From: Isoetes taiwanensis
Lineage: Eukaryota; Streptophyta; Lycopodiopsida; Isoetales; Isoetaceae
Direction: 5' to 3'
Assembly: GCA_021234155.1 (NCBI GenBank)
Contig: JAJEKV010000026.1
Span: 1,178,001 to 1,242,000 of the forward strand
DNA: 64,000 bases
Shown in pieces: positions 43,500-54,887 of the stretch. The position numbers and the translations under genes are program-made. Position 1 is the first letter of the stretch. The number at the start of each line of letters is the position of its first letter. The notes beneath the pieces were generated by a model. The model worked only from the letters and a program-made list of their open reading frames with translations. It had not been told where the DNA came from and made no database searches.

Positions 43500-44370
43500 G
43501 AGGAGTTTGGCAAGGGATAGAATAGAAGGATCTTGGAGAACTCACAAGCCCCTTTCCAGTGAAGGGGAGTCTGGATCAGCATGTTGCGCAGGGGGATTCG
43601 ACCCCATCTCGAGGCACTGGTCCCCAAAGCATACGAGAGAACTCCATGCAAAGTTTCGGATGTGTGAGTCTCCGTCTTGGCCTTTCGAGATGTAAACCCT
43701 AGCAAACCCTAGGGTTTGATAGGGTTTACATTCTGGGGATGCTCCGATGACCCAGAGGGCCCAGGATCTGACGTGGAATACCCGTGCTGGATTACCCTCA
43801 TGGCACTGGGAGACAGAGCCAAATTTCCGGTGCGGACATACTTTTGGAGACTCCCTTCACAAGCCCCTTTCCGGTGAAGGGGAGTCGGAAAAGCATCTTC
43901 TTGTGGGGATTCGACCCCATCTCCGGGCATGGTCCCCAGAGCATACAGAGAGAACTCCATGCAAAGTTTTGGATGTGTGAGTCTCCGTCTTGACGCTTGA
44001 GATGTAAACCCTAGCAAACCCTAGGGTTTGATAGGGTTTACATTCTGGGGATGCTCAGATGACCCGGAGGGCCCGAGGATCCCGACATGGAATACCCGTC
44101 TTTGGATTACCCTCATGGCACCGGGAGACAGAGCCAAATTTCCGGTGGCAAAGATACCTTTCGGAGACTCCCTTCACAAGCCCCTTTCCGGTGAAGGGGA
44201 GTCGGAAAAAAGCATCTTTAGCGAGGGGATTTGACCCCATCTCCGGGCATGGTCCCCGAGCATACGAGAGAACTCCATGCAAAGTTTCGGATGTGTTAGT
44301 CTCCGTCTTGACGCTCGAGATGTAAACCCTACCAAACCCTAGGGTTTGGTAGGATTTACATTCTGGGGAT
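43500..44370 (+). repeat. 310-bp tandem repeat, about three units, with telomere-like palindrome
   Basis: GATGTAAACCCTAGCAAACC recurs at about 43689, 43999 and 44309. Each unit holds a long palindrome made of AAACCCTA/TAGGGTTT blocks, plus CTTCACAAGCCCCTTTCC and GGGATTCGACCCCATCTC segments. A single further copy of CTTTCGGAGACTCCC with CTTCACAAG is found at 47267, so the right edge of the loop holds a fragment of the same unit. Confidence 0.92.
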
Positions 44371-44391
44371 GCTCCTCTGATCAAGAGGGCC

Positions 44392-47240
44392 GTGGAACTT
44401 GTCCCCTAGGGTAATTTCGGCATTCCAGATGACATGGAGAGGTCGGATCGCCAATCCAGGGCCTCCTCCATGCCCCAAAATCAAAAACGTGGTCTAAACC
44501 TCGCCGTGGCCAACGGTGGCCATCCCAATCAAAAATCGAGGGTCTAAAGCTCGCCCGGAAATACCGGGGATTTTCCTGTACACTCGGGGCCACTTGGCAA
44601 GCCAGCTGGCTGAAAACCATGATTTTTTCCCGCCCCATGCATTAATCATGAATTTCCGGATCATAAACACAAAGAAAAGCACAGATAAAAATCCGGGTCT
44701 CGAAAAAAGGTGAAATCTTGGCAGGATGTGCAGCATGACGCCGCACACGCGCAAGAGAAAATGCACCGGGCAATAGAAGCACAAGCAGAGGCATGAGACG
44801 AAGCCCGAGCCAACCCCCAGGAGGCCACGGGTCAGAACGCCCCATCGGGCGGTGGAGCTAGCTTTGCTTCTCCGCGGGTTACATGTATACCCACCTAGCA
44901 GTCCTAGTGCTGCTATTCTCACTCTCGATCTTCTACCGGGGCCTCGGGGTGACCCCAAGTATCTTGTTCTCTTGAGCTAGTCCAAGTGGGGGCCGAGACG
45001 GGCCTGGACCCCCACTCCCGGGAATCGAGAACTGGCTCGCCAATGGACCGAAACATCCCCATTACCTAGGAGACCAAGTTTAGGTGGGCGTAAGACCACC
45101 CCTCTCCAAGAAACGCCAAAGTAGGTCGTTTACTACACACTTGTAGTCAATTGGCATGGAGGTGGATTTGAATACCTCCTAGTGGGGGTAAGTGATTGAT
45201 CCCCGGGAAAACGGGTAGTGGAACTTGTCCTCTAGGGTAATTTTGGCGTTCTGCACGATGTGGAGAGGTCGGATCGCCAATCCGGGGCCTCCTCCATGCC
45301 CCAAAATCGAAAAACGTGGTCTAAACTCCATCGGGGCCAGCGGTGGCCATCCCAATCAAAAATCGAGGGTCTAAAGCTCGCCCGAAAATACCGGGGATTT
45401 TCCTGTATGCTCGCGGCCACTTGGCAAGCCAGCTGGCTGAAAATCAGGATTTTTCCCCGCCCCATGCATTAATTATGAATTTCCGGAGCATAAACACAAA
45501 AAAAAACACAGATAAAAATCCGGGTCTCGAAAAAAGGTGAAATCTTGGCAGGATATGCAACATGACGCTGCACACGCAAGAGAAAATGCACCGACAATAG
45601 AAGCACAAGCAGAGGCATGAGACGAGCTTCCGAGCCAACCCCCTTCCGGAGGCCACCGGGTCGGTAACGGCCTACTGAGCAGTGGAGCTAGCTTTTCTTC
45701 TCCGTGGTCACATGTATACCACCTAGCAGTCCTAGTGCTCCTATTGTCACTTCAATCTTCTACCAGGGCCTCAGGGTGAACCCCAAGTATCTTGTTCTTG
45801 CAGGCTAATCCAAGCTGGGGGGAGGGACGGGCTGGACCACCACTCGGAATCGGGGCAAGAACTGGGCTCCGCCAATGGACCCGGAACATCCCCATTACCT
45901 AGGGGACCAAGTTTCGTGGGCAGAAGACCACCCCCTCTCCAAGAAACGCCAAAGTATGTCGTTTACTACACACTTGTAGTAAATTGGCATGGAGGTGGAT
46001 GCTGAATACCTCCTAGTGAGGGGTAAGTGATTGATCCCCTGGAAAAACTCGCCGTGGAAGTTGTCCCCTAGGGTAATTTCGCCGTTCCGGACGACGCGGC
46101 GAGGTCGGATTGCCAATCCGGGGCCTCCTCCATGCCCCAAAATCGAAAACGTTGTCTAAACCCTGTCAAGGCCAACGGTGGCCATCCCAATAAAAAATCG
46201 AGGGTCTAAAACTCATCCGGAAATACCGGGGATTTTCCTATACTCTCGGGGCCACTTGGCAAGCCAGCTGGCTGAAAACCAGGATTTTTCCCTGCCCCAT
46301 GCATTAATTATGAATTTCCGGAGCATAAACACAAAGAAAAGCACAGATAAAAATTCGGGTCTCGAAAAAAGGTGAAATCTTGGCAGGATGTGCAGCATGA
46401 TGCTGCACACGCAAGAGAAAATGCACCGGCAATAGAAGCACAAGCAGAGGCATGAGACGAGCTTCCGAGCCAACCCCCTTCCGGAGACCACCGGGTCGGT
46501 AACGTCCTACTAGGTAGTGGAGCTAGCTTTGCTTCTCCGTGGTCACATGTATACCACCTAGCAGTCCTAGTGCTGCTATTCTCACTTCAATCTTCTACCA
46601 GGGCCTCAGGGTGAACCCCAAGTATCTTGTTCTCATGAGGCTAGTCCAAGCCGGGGTCGAGGCCGGGCTGGACCCCACGGAAGGAACCGAGGCTGGCTCG
46701 CCAATGGACCCGGAACATCCCCATTACCTAGGGGACCAAGTTTCGTGGGCAGAAGACCACCCCCTCTCCAAGAAACGCCAAAGTAGGTCGTTTACTACAC
46801 ACTTGTAGTCAATTGGCATGGAGGTGGATGCTGAATACCTCCTAGTGAGGGGTAAGTGATTGATCCCCTGGGAAAACTCGCCGTGGAACTTGTCCCCTAG
46901 GGTAATTTCGCCGTTCCGGACGACGCGGCGAGGTCGGATCGCCAATCCGGGGCCTCCTCCATGCCCCAAAATAAAAAACGTGGTCTAAACCTTGTCAGGG
47001 CCAACGGCGGCCATCCCAATAAAAAATCGAGGGTCTAAAACTCATCCGAAATACGGGGATTTTCCTATATCTCGGGGCCACTTGGCAAGCCAGCTGGCTG
47101 AAAACCAGGATTTTTCCCTGCCCCATGCATTAATTATGAATTTCCGGAGCATAAACACAAAGAAAAGCACAGATAAAAATCCGGGTCTCGAAAAAAGGTG
47201 AAATCTTGGCGGGATGATAAAGCATGACGCCGCATACGTA
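44392..47240 (+). repeat. 830-bp tandem repeat, about 3.4 units
   Basis: GTGGAACTTGTCCCCTAGGG or close variants begin units at 44392, 45218, 46053 and 46882 (spacing 826, 835, 829). Conserved parts include CACTTGGCAAGCCAGCTGGC and CATGCATTAATTATGAATTT. The unit is GC-rich relative to the window. Frames of 65 to 154 codons repeat in each unit, but they are not conserved in frame and I do not call them genes. Confidence 0.92.
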
Positions 47241-47344
47241 AGAGAAAATGCACCAGCATATATACCTTTCGGAGACTCCCCTTCACAAGAAAGGGGCCGC
47301 CGTCGAGGTGCCTGCCCGGTGTTTGCAGCACATCCAAGGTCCAT

Positions 47345-47478
47345 GTCACCATCATCTAGCCATGTCACCTAAAATTTGCCAACATCACCCAATGAAAAGA
47401 CCAAAGATGGACATCTTTGGTTTTGGCCTAGTCAAAACTTGACCTTGCTTACTTGGCATGCCATGTCACCACTTGGGG
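47345..47478 (-). repeat. Right arm of the inverted spacer pair
   Basis: Reverse complement of 43319-43460 (CACCCAATGAAAAGACCAAA, TTGACCTTGCTTACTTGGCA). It leads straight into satellite block 3. Confidence 0.9.
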
Positions 47479-49005
47479 TGCCTAGGTGGCATGCTTGAGA
47501 CTAGGTGGCATGCCTGAGCCACCTTGACATGTTGGAGCCTGCATGGCATGTTGGAGCCTGCATGGCATGTTGGAGCCACCTTGGCATGTTTGAGCCTAGG
47601 TGGCATGTTTGAGCCACCTTGGCATGTTGGAGCCCACGTGGCATTATGGAGTCCACGTGGCATGTTTGAGCCACCTTGGCATGTTGGAGCCTAGGTGGCA
47701 TGTTTGAGCCCACCTTGGCATGTTTGAGCCACCTGGCATGTTTGAGCCTGGGTGGCATGTTGGAGCCTAGATGGCATGTTTGAGCCACCTAGGAATGTTG
47801 GAGCCTAGGTGGCATGTTGGAGCCAACGTGGCATATTTGAGCCACCTTGGCAAGTTGGAGCATAGGTGGTATGTTGGAGCCAGCGTGGCATGTTTGAGCA
47901 CGTTGGAGCCTAGGTGGCATGTTTGAGCCATTTTGTCATGTTGCAGCCTAGGTGGCATGTTTGAGCCACCTTGGCATGTTTGAGCCTAGGTGGCATGTTG
48001 GAGCCACCTTGGCATGTGGGAACCACCTTGGCATGTTTGAGCCTAGGTGGCATGTTTGAGCCACCTTGGCATGTTGGAGCCACCTTGGCATGTTCGAGCC
48101 TAGGTGGCATGTTGGAGACCACGTGGCATGTTTGAGCCACCTTGCCATGTTAGAGCCTAGGTGGCATGTTGGAGCCTGTGTGGCATGCTTGAGCCACCTT
48201 GGCATGTTGGAGCCCACGTGGCATATTTGAGCTACCTTGGCAAGTTGGAGCATAGGTGGCATGTTAGAGCCCGTGTGGCATGTTTGAGCATGTTGGAGCC
48301 TAGGTGGCATGTTGGAGCCACCTTGGCACGTGGCATGTTGGAGCCCACGTGGCATGTTTGAGCCTAGGTGGCAGGTTAGAGCCACGGTGTCATGTTGGAG
48401 CCTAGGTGGCATGTTTGAGCCAACTTGGCATATTTAAGCCTAGGTGGCATGTTGTGAGCCACCTTGGCATGTTGGAGGCTAGGTGGCATGGTGGAGCCCA
48501 CGTGGCATGTTTGAGCCACCTTGGCATGTTTGAGCCTAGGTGGCATGTTGGAGCCTAGGTGGCATGTTTGAGCCCACCTTGGCATGTTTGAGCCACCTGG
48601 CATGTTTGAGCCTAGGTGGCATGTTGGGAGCCTAGGTGGCATGTTTGAGCCACCTTGGCATGTTTGAGCCTAGGTGGCATGTTGGAGCCACCTTGGCATG
48701 TTGGAGCCTAAGTGAGCCTGCATGGCATGTTTGAGCCTATGTGGCATGTTTGAGCCACCTAGGAATGTTGGAGCCTAGGTGGCATGTTGGAGCCCACGTG
48801 GCATATTTGAGCCACCTTGGCAAGTTGGAGCATAGGTGGCATGTTGGAGCTCTGCGTGGCATGTTTGAGCACGTTGGAGCCTAGGTGGCATGTTTGAGCC
48901 ATTTTGTCATGTTGGAGCCTAGGTGGCATGTTGGAGCCACCTTGGCATGTTTGAGCCTAGGTGGCATGTTAGAGCCACCTTGGCATGTTGGTGCCCACGT
49001 TATGC
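47479..49005 (+). repeat. 19-bp satellite array, block 3 (about 80 units)
   Basis: Same alternating units and orientation as block 1. Longer internal duplications are visible, for example the phrase with GCCACCTAGGAATG at 47786 and 48756, indicating higher-order repeats near 970 bp. Confidence 0.95.
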
Positions 49006-49099
49006 AAAAATAGGTGTTAAGTAATTGAAGTAGTTGAAGTAACTTGTGTTACATGGAATACTAGTATAAGAACATGTGATCGTGCACGTGCATCACATG

Positions 49100-49565
49100 T
49101 AGCAAATCAAGTACTCTGTCCTACCACTATAAAGACCCGTGATATGGAAGGATAGGACATGTAGAGAATCAAGTACTCTTTCCTACTTCTATAAAGACAT
49201 GTGAGAATAGAAGTATTACACATGTCGTAATTCATGTATTCTTTCCTACAATGCCTTAGCAAATAAAAGTACTGGTCCTACTACTATAAAGACATGTGAC
49301 ATGGAAGCATATGACATGTAGAGAATCAAGTATTCTTTCTGACTTCTATAAAGACATGTGACAATAGAAGTATTACACATGTCGTAATTCATGTATTCTT
49401 TCCTACAATGCCTTAGCAAATAAAGTACTCTGTCCTACTACTATAAAGACATGTGAATGGAAGTATAGGACATGTAGAGAATCAAATATTCTTTCCTACA
49501 TCTATAAAGACATGTGACAATAGAATTATTAGACATGTAGAAATTCAAGTACTCTTTCCTACAGT
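49100..49565 (+). repeat. 157-bp tandem repeat, three units
   Basis: TCCTACTACTATAAAGAC starts units at 49119 (one variant base), 49276 and 49433. Each unit carries ACATGTGACA, ACACATGTCG and ACATGTAGAG motifs, which resemble the left subterminal motifs, so this is probably the expanded right subterminal region. Confidence 0.9.
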
Positions 49566-49735
49566 GGATTGTATTATAAAATGACATGTCACAATAGAAG
49601 AAACTACAAAACAACAGTGGATGTTTTAGTCCACTGAAAAAAGAACACCATTATCGAACAAAACCATACCTTCACAAATCCACATGTAGGATTCTTTGAA
49701 AACAGGACATGTAGACCTACCAAAACTAATGTTTT

Positions 49736-49766
49736 CAACAGTGGACCAAAAACCGGGGTGAGTGTG
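49736..49766 (-). repeat. Right terminal inverted repeat of the CACTA-like element
   Basis: Pairs with 38838-38868 (27 of 31 positions). It directly abuts ATA and then the LINE sequence GATCTTGGAG. Confidence 0.92.
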
Positions 49767-49769
49767 ATA

Positions 49770-52700
49770 GATCTTGGAGACTTTGTATGCCTGCCCATCA
49801 CATGACCAATTTGGGGCATCAGTTGTATGTCCCACTGGATTTCCAACTGGGTTTCTAGTGAGGGCCACATAGATATTTCTATTTGTGCCAGTGTCAGCTA
49901 GAATTCCAGATATGTCATCCCAGTCTTTCCATCTGTCATTAGTTCTCATAGCCCCAATAGTGTGAAGACCTGCACGACACCATTCTTTATATTTAAGAGG
50001 ATGTTTCAGAGCCAAACAACCTTCCTCTTTCTCAGCTAAATCCTGATGCCAGAAAAAGCCAAAAGTATCATTAGTTGAGCCAAGAGGTCGAGCTCTGAAG
50101 CACAGGGATGCCTGATTCCAAGCAGAGAAGATTCTTCTCAAGATTTTTGAGGTACCAGGGGCAGAATTGAGCTGATAGAAGGCTGAATCTGGAAGCTGAT
50201 GTGGGAGGGAGGGAGCTCCCACCAGGGAAGTTTCCTCCAACCAATATTTTATAAGTTTCATAGCTGGTGAGGGAGCATTAGACATCAAAGACCTCCAAAC
50301 CAACTTTGCAGCCAAAGCTTGAGCTTGGACAAACAAATCCTTGCAACCCAAACCCCCTTCCTTCTTGGGCAAAGTCAAATTATCCCATGATACCATTCTG
50401 GCACCTTGCCAAATATAATCCGTCATGGCTGTCTCCAGTTTTCTATAGGAGGCTTTGTCAGCAATGATGGCAGAGGAGAAGAAAATGTGGGTACTTGCAA
50501 TCACACTGTTAATAATCTCAACCCTACCTGCAATTGACAGGGATTTTGGGTACATTTGTATTTTTTTCTTCATCCTGTTAACAATGGGGTCCCATAAACC
50601 TGTCAGATTCATATTAATAGCCAGAGGGAGGCCAAGCAATTTGGTAGCTGTTTTGTGGCCTGTAACCTTTATACCATGAATCATCTCTTCTTCAGACTGT
50701 AGGACAATAGTACTTTTATCCTTGTTCAATTTAACCCCAGAGGCTCCTCCAAACAAGTTTAGCATCTGTAGGAAATTTGGAAGACTGTATCCATCATTTT
50801 GAAGGAAGGCAAAAGTATCATCTGCATACTGCATTAGTGAGAAATCACCCAAATTCTTAGGCAATTGAAGGCTTTGGATTTCTTTGGCAGCTAGAAGGGA
50901 TGTGGTCGCCCTTGTCACCATTTCTGCAACTATTAGGAAAAGGTAAGGGGCCAAAGGACAGCCCTGTCTGACCCCTCTCTTGCACTCAAAAAATTTGGAT
51001 GGGGTACCATTTACCAGGACAGCAGAACAGCCAGCAACATTTAAGCTATGAATCCTGCTGATCACTTTTTCAGAAAACCCCATCTGGGCGATTGCTCTGT
51101 ATAAAAACTTCCAGTGAATAGTGTCATATGCTCGTTTAAAATCCAATTTTTAAAAGATGCAATTACATTTTGGAGGTAAGATTCCAATGCAGACCCTCGT
51201 GAGCACCAATAAAATTATCCAAAATGCTTCTGCCAGGGAGAAAAGCAGATTGAACTGGATTGATGATCTTCTGCAAGGTCTCTTTAATTCTATTTGCAAG
51301 AATTTTTGCCAAAATTTTATAAGTAGCATTGGTAAGAGAGATTGGTCTCCAATCAGAGAAAGAGGCAGGAGCATCTACCTTGGGAATTAAAGCAATTAAT
51401 CCAGCATTTATAGCAGGATGAAGTTTTGGAGCAGACCAGGCACCCTGGATAAAGGTAGTGACATCCTTCCTGAGAATGTCCCAAAAGGCAACCAGAAATT
51501 CAGGAGGGATGCCATCTGGGCCAGGGCTCTTGCCACTTGCCATTCCTTTGAGAACCTTCTCTATCTCACCTTCAGTAGGGCACATAAGGAGCTGTGTGTC
51601 ATCCAGAGCTTGGTCAGCTGGTCCAAGTTTATCAAAGAAACTCTGGAAACTATTTGAGTCCACCTCCTCCTCAGCAAACAGTTTGCTATATTTTTCATGA
51701 AAGAAATTCATCAGATTTTCTTGCCCTGAAATGATTTGGTCATCTTCTGAAATAGACATAATTCCATTATTCATAATCCTTCCTTTGGCTGTTTTGAAGA
51801 ATAATTTGGAGCTGCACCTATCCATGCAATTAATGTTGATACATTTACTTTTAATTATCAGACCACGAGCCTCAGACTCTTCAATATTCTTAACCTTCCT
51901 TTCCAAAACTTCCTCCTCCTGCTGTAATATGACATTGTGTGGATCTCCAAAGATTCCTTGTCTGACCTCCTTCATCTGCAAATAAGTCTCCCTTTTTTCT
52001 TTTTTCAATTTGTCATTCCAATTTTTACCCCAGACTTTTAGCCAATCTTTGATTTGTCTCATTCTCATGACAAACCCTTTCATGGATCCACTCGGCTGCA
52101 GTGGTTGCAATGCTTTATAGAAATCCTGAAAGTCCTGGCAGAACTTATTATTATTAAGCAGACTAGTGTTCAGCTTAAAAGGAGAGTTCGCCCCTCCCTT
52201 AAGTGAGTTTCCATACTCCAAATATTGGGGAAAATGGTCTGAAATTGAGTTACTGTGATCACCTTTGATGATCATCTGAGGCCAAGAGCAATCTCTAGTA
52301 TAGAACCTGTCAAGAAGACAGAAAACCCTGTCATTCCCTGCCCTTTTGTTGCTCCATGAATACACATTTGAGGAAGATGGTGCTTGATAGACAAATAAGG
52401 ATATCAGTCTATCCCATTGAACCCTTTCATTCCTTGTCATATTCAACTTTTTCCCAAGTTTCTGATCCCACTGGGGGGTATTGTTGAAGTCTCCACGCAG
52501 AATCCAGCAGTCAGCCTTTTGGGAACTCAACCAATCTGCCATCTCATTCCATTGTTTTTCCCTCTCCCCTGGATCAGTAGAAGCATACACATTAATGACC
52601 CCAACTACTTCCTCATTAATTTTTAGGAAAACCACCTGCCATCTGCCACTGGGGCTTTGGTAAGAACCAACAGATGGGAGAGAATTCCAAATTATGCAAA

Positions 52701-52905
52701 TCCCTCCCTTTGTCCCATCTGCAGGGGACCAAATGGAGCTGCCATTAGGCATTACCCATCTCCCAAGGTTGGAGGCTTCAAAGCTTGGCAGCCTGTGTTC
52801 CTGGACTAGGATGATGTCAGCCCTCGTCTCCTTCATAGCTATAATTGCACGCTTACGCTTCAAGGGACCTTTAATTCCCCTAAGATTCCAGGTCACTATC
52901 CTCAT
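49770..52905 (-). pseudogene. LINE ORF2, 5' part: endonuclease and reverse transcriptase
   Basis: From ATG 52905: an APE-type endonuclease (MRIVTWNLRGI, VQEHRLP, GDFNNTPQWD, DHSNSISDHFPQ) nicks target DNA. The reverse transcriptase follows with KSPGPDGIPPEF, WRPISLTNATYKILAKILANR, FLPGRSILDNF, KRAYDTIHWKFL, RGVRQGCPLAPYLF and the catalytic YADD box (about 50830), then the thumb. Near 51140-51165 an extra base and an in-frame TAA (KM, then KLDFKRAYD) break the frame; apart from these the frame is open over about 1000 codons. At 49769 it runs into the CACTA-like element after KVSKIY. The remaining C-terminus is at 37919-38834. Confidence 0.9.
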
Positions 52906-54887
52906 GGTTTTTTGGATCTAGTAATAGGCCCATACTGGTTGGGAGTATAGACCTTTCTCTGCCTGGTTTTCTTAGTTGTTTGTGGTGTGAAGAAAGTCTC
53001 GACCTCTTCAATAGCCTCAAACTCATCTTCACTACATTTCCCATCATCCCAGAACTTGCCCTGAAGGTTGTCCAGTTCAAGTTCTAAACCCAAAGAGGAG
53101 GGCACTTCCTTATCCTCTCCTCCCAAGGCTCCCAATTTAGGGAGGGACAGCTGCTCCTCCTGCTCCAGAAGAATTTGGGAGTCACCTACTATTAGACCAG
53201 TAGGGAGAATATCCTGAGATTCCAGTTCCCTTCTCGGGGAATCCGCCAGATCACCAATCTCAGACTCAGATTCCCTTCCTTGGGAGTCAACACCTTGCTG
53301 TTGCTCAGTGCCTCCCTGAGTCACCTGATCACCATCCTTTATGGGAGACTGATCAGTCATTTGCAGGGGGGGGCTGTTCCTTAAAAAGATTCTTGACAGG
53401 GGGGGGGGGTGAAATTTTGAAGGAGGGTTCGCCCTGTTCAAGGAATTTGCCTCCAGAGTCATCAGACTCTGAGAAATCATTTATTGGAGGAACCATAGGT
53501 TCTTCAATGGTAAGGACCTTGGCCCTGTGTGGGGTTACCACCAAAGTATCAGGGTCGAGGATCTCTTTCCCCTTAGCATTGTAGAGGACCTTGACAGCAT
53601 TAGCATCACTGAACCTAACTTTTTTCCTCCACTCAGTCTTCTGTATCCTTTGATTTTCTTCCTGCAACTGTCTCTCCCTCAATTTTTTTGCTTTTCTTTT
53701 TGCACTCCCATTGATATTTTTTTTAACTTTTTGGGCAGTCGTGCTTAATTTTTTCACTTTCCTAGGAGTGATCCATTCCTCCTCTTTTGGCAGCTGTTTG
53801 GATTCTTTTACTGCCCGAGATCCCATGCATACCCCTCCACCATGAAGACGGATGCCACAAATGCCACAAGGCTGTGGAAGACCATTCCAAGCCAGTTTCA
53901 AAGTTCTGGAATTCCCAAAGTAGTCGATATATTGAATGCTACAGGGAATTGGTTTCAAAAGGTCAATTTGGGCCCAAACTCTGGGGGGCCTATCAGGGGA
54001 GACCTCTAATGCAATATAATTTCCAGTGTCTTTGAAAAGAGACAGTAGGGACTGCTCATTCCAGTACATTGGATTTAAACCCTGCAGGGAAGTCCATGCT
54101 GGATGGAAAAGCTCACTCAGATTTTGTGGGTCGAAGCCAGGGTACCATTTCTGGAAGAAAACCTGGGTGTTGGCCTTGGTAATGGTTCCTTTTTTTAATA
54201 GTAAAGTAGCTGTTTGAGGATTTTCACATTCCACTATAAAAAAGGAAATTCAGTCCAGTAAATATTCCTGATAGAGATATCTTTATCCTTCTCAAGCTCT
54301 ATTTTCAGGGACTGTAACCGCACTCCCTCGTGGCGCACACAGCCAATGAGACCCAAACTTGAAAGATATTTTAGTTTAATCTCAACAGCAGGGTTTTTGA
54401 GCTTACCCACACAAGCCGGGACGTGCTGATTCTTCAGCTCTCGCCTGACCACTTCCTGGACTTCATTGCCATAATCCAAGATAGGCTTGATCACTCCCTG
54501 TTGCCTGTGCAAGGGTCCCACTCCCGACTCAGAGCGCGTGTTCACCATATTCGACAGCCAAGTAAGGAAATCGCCGAAAGTGACACAGTTGACGATTCCT
54601 TGTCCACTCTCGAGCTCGATCAGCGCCTCAGCAAGCTGTTTCAGTTGCTCCTTTCCTTTTCTGCTCAACTTACGTAACAGTCCAGAAAATGCCTTTTCAA
54701 TCTCAAAACCAGAATCTATCCCAGTGCCCGTACCAAGGCCTGTACCCCCTTGTGCTGTCCCCAGTCCCACTGCTGTCCCAACTGTCTTATCACACTTACC
54801 CACATTTCCCAAAATCTGTCCATCTGCCAACTTCACAAACCCTGATGTGAGGCTTTCATTCCCTTCCAGACCGGCCCCACACCCCAT
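52902..54887 (-). pseudogene. LINE ORF1 (RNA-binding gag-like protein), frameshifted
   Basis: ORF1 protein of L1 elements packages the element RNA. The N-terminal part (ATG at 54887, down to 54234) is followed after a shift in a T-run (about 54238-54243) by ECENPQTATLLLKKG, VSPDRPPRVWAQIDLL and a zinc knuckle (CGICGIRLHGGGVC, C-x2-C-x4-H-x4-C), the DUF4283-like layout of plant L1 ORF1. A basic segment follows (KRKAKKLRERQ). A second shift lies in poly-C tracts (about 53366-53373 or 53399-53409). The final acidic part ends in YGPITRSKKP and TGA, overlapping the ORF2 start as ATGA. Both lesions are in homopolymers and might be consensus errors. Confidence 0.75.

Larger units (their letters stand above)
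38838..49766. mobile_element. CACTA-like non-autonomous DNA element, 10,929 bp, satellite-filled
   Basis: The ends are inverted repeats of 31 bp with 27 matches: CACACTGACCCC on the left and, reverse-complemented, CACACTCACCCC on the right, both continuing TTTTTGGTCCAC. ATA flanks both sides (38835-38837 and 49767-49769), and one copy of it is present in the uninterrupted LINE copies. A 3-bp duplication, ends starting CAC and many subterminal motifs fit the CACTA (En/Spm) superfamily. There is no transposase or any convincing protein. The interior is a series of tandem arrays (100, 19, 310, 830 and 157 bp). It must have been moved by an enzyme supplied elsewhere. The CACTA label is an inference because the canonical CACTA pentamer is CACAC here. 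Confidence 0.88.

Noticed and set aside
43895-43935. tRNA-like B-box in the 310-bp repeat (reverse complement GGGTCGAATCCCC)
   Set aside because: One mismatch to the B-box, no acceptable A-box at the right distance and no cloverleaf.
42354-48642. Repetitive His/Cys-rich ORFs (HLGSNMPRWLKHA type) as zinc proteins
   Set aside because: They are translations of the 19-bp satellite; frames shift with unit variants and there is no start context or conservation.
42250-49005. CRISPR-like array of short repeats
   Set aside because: Units are contiguous 19-bp repeats without unique spacers, in a plant nuclear transposon context.
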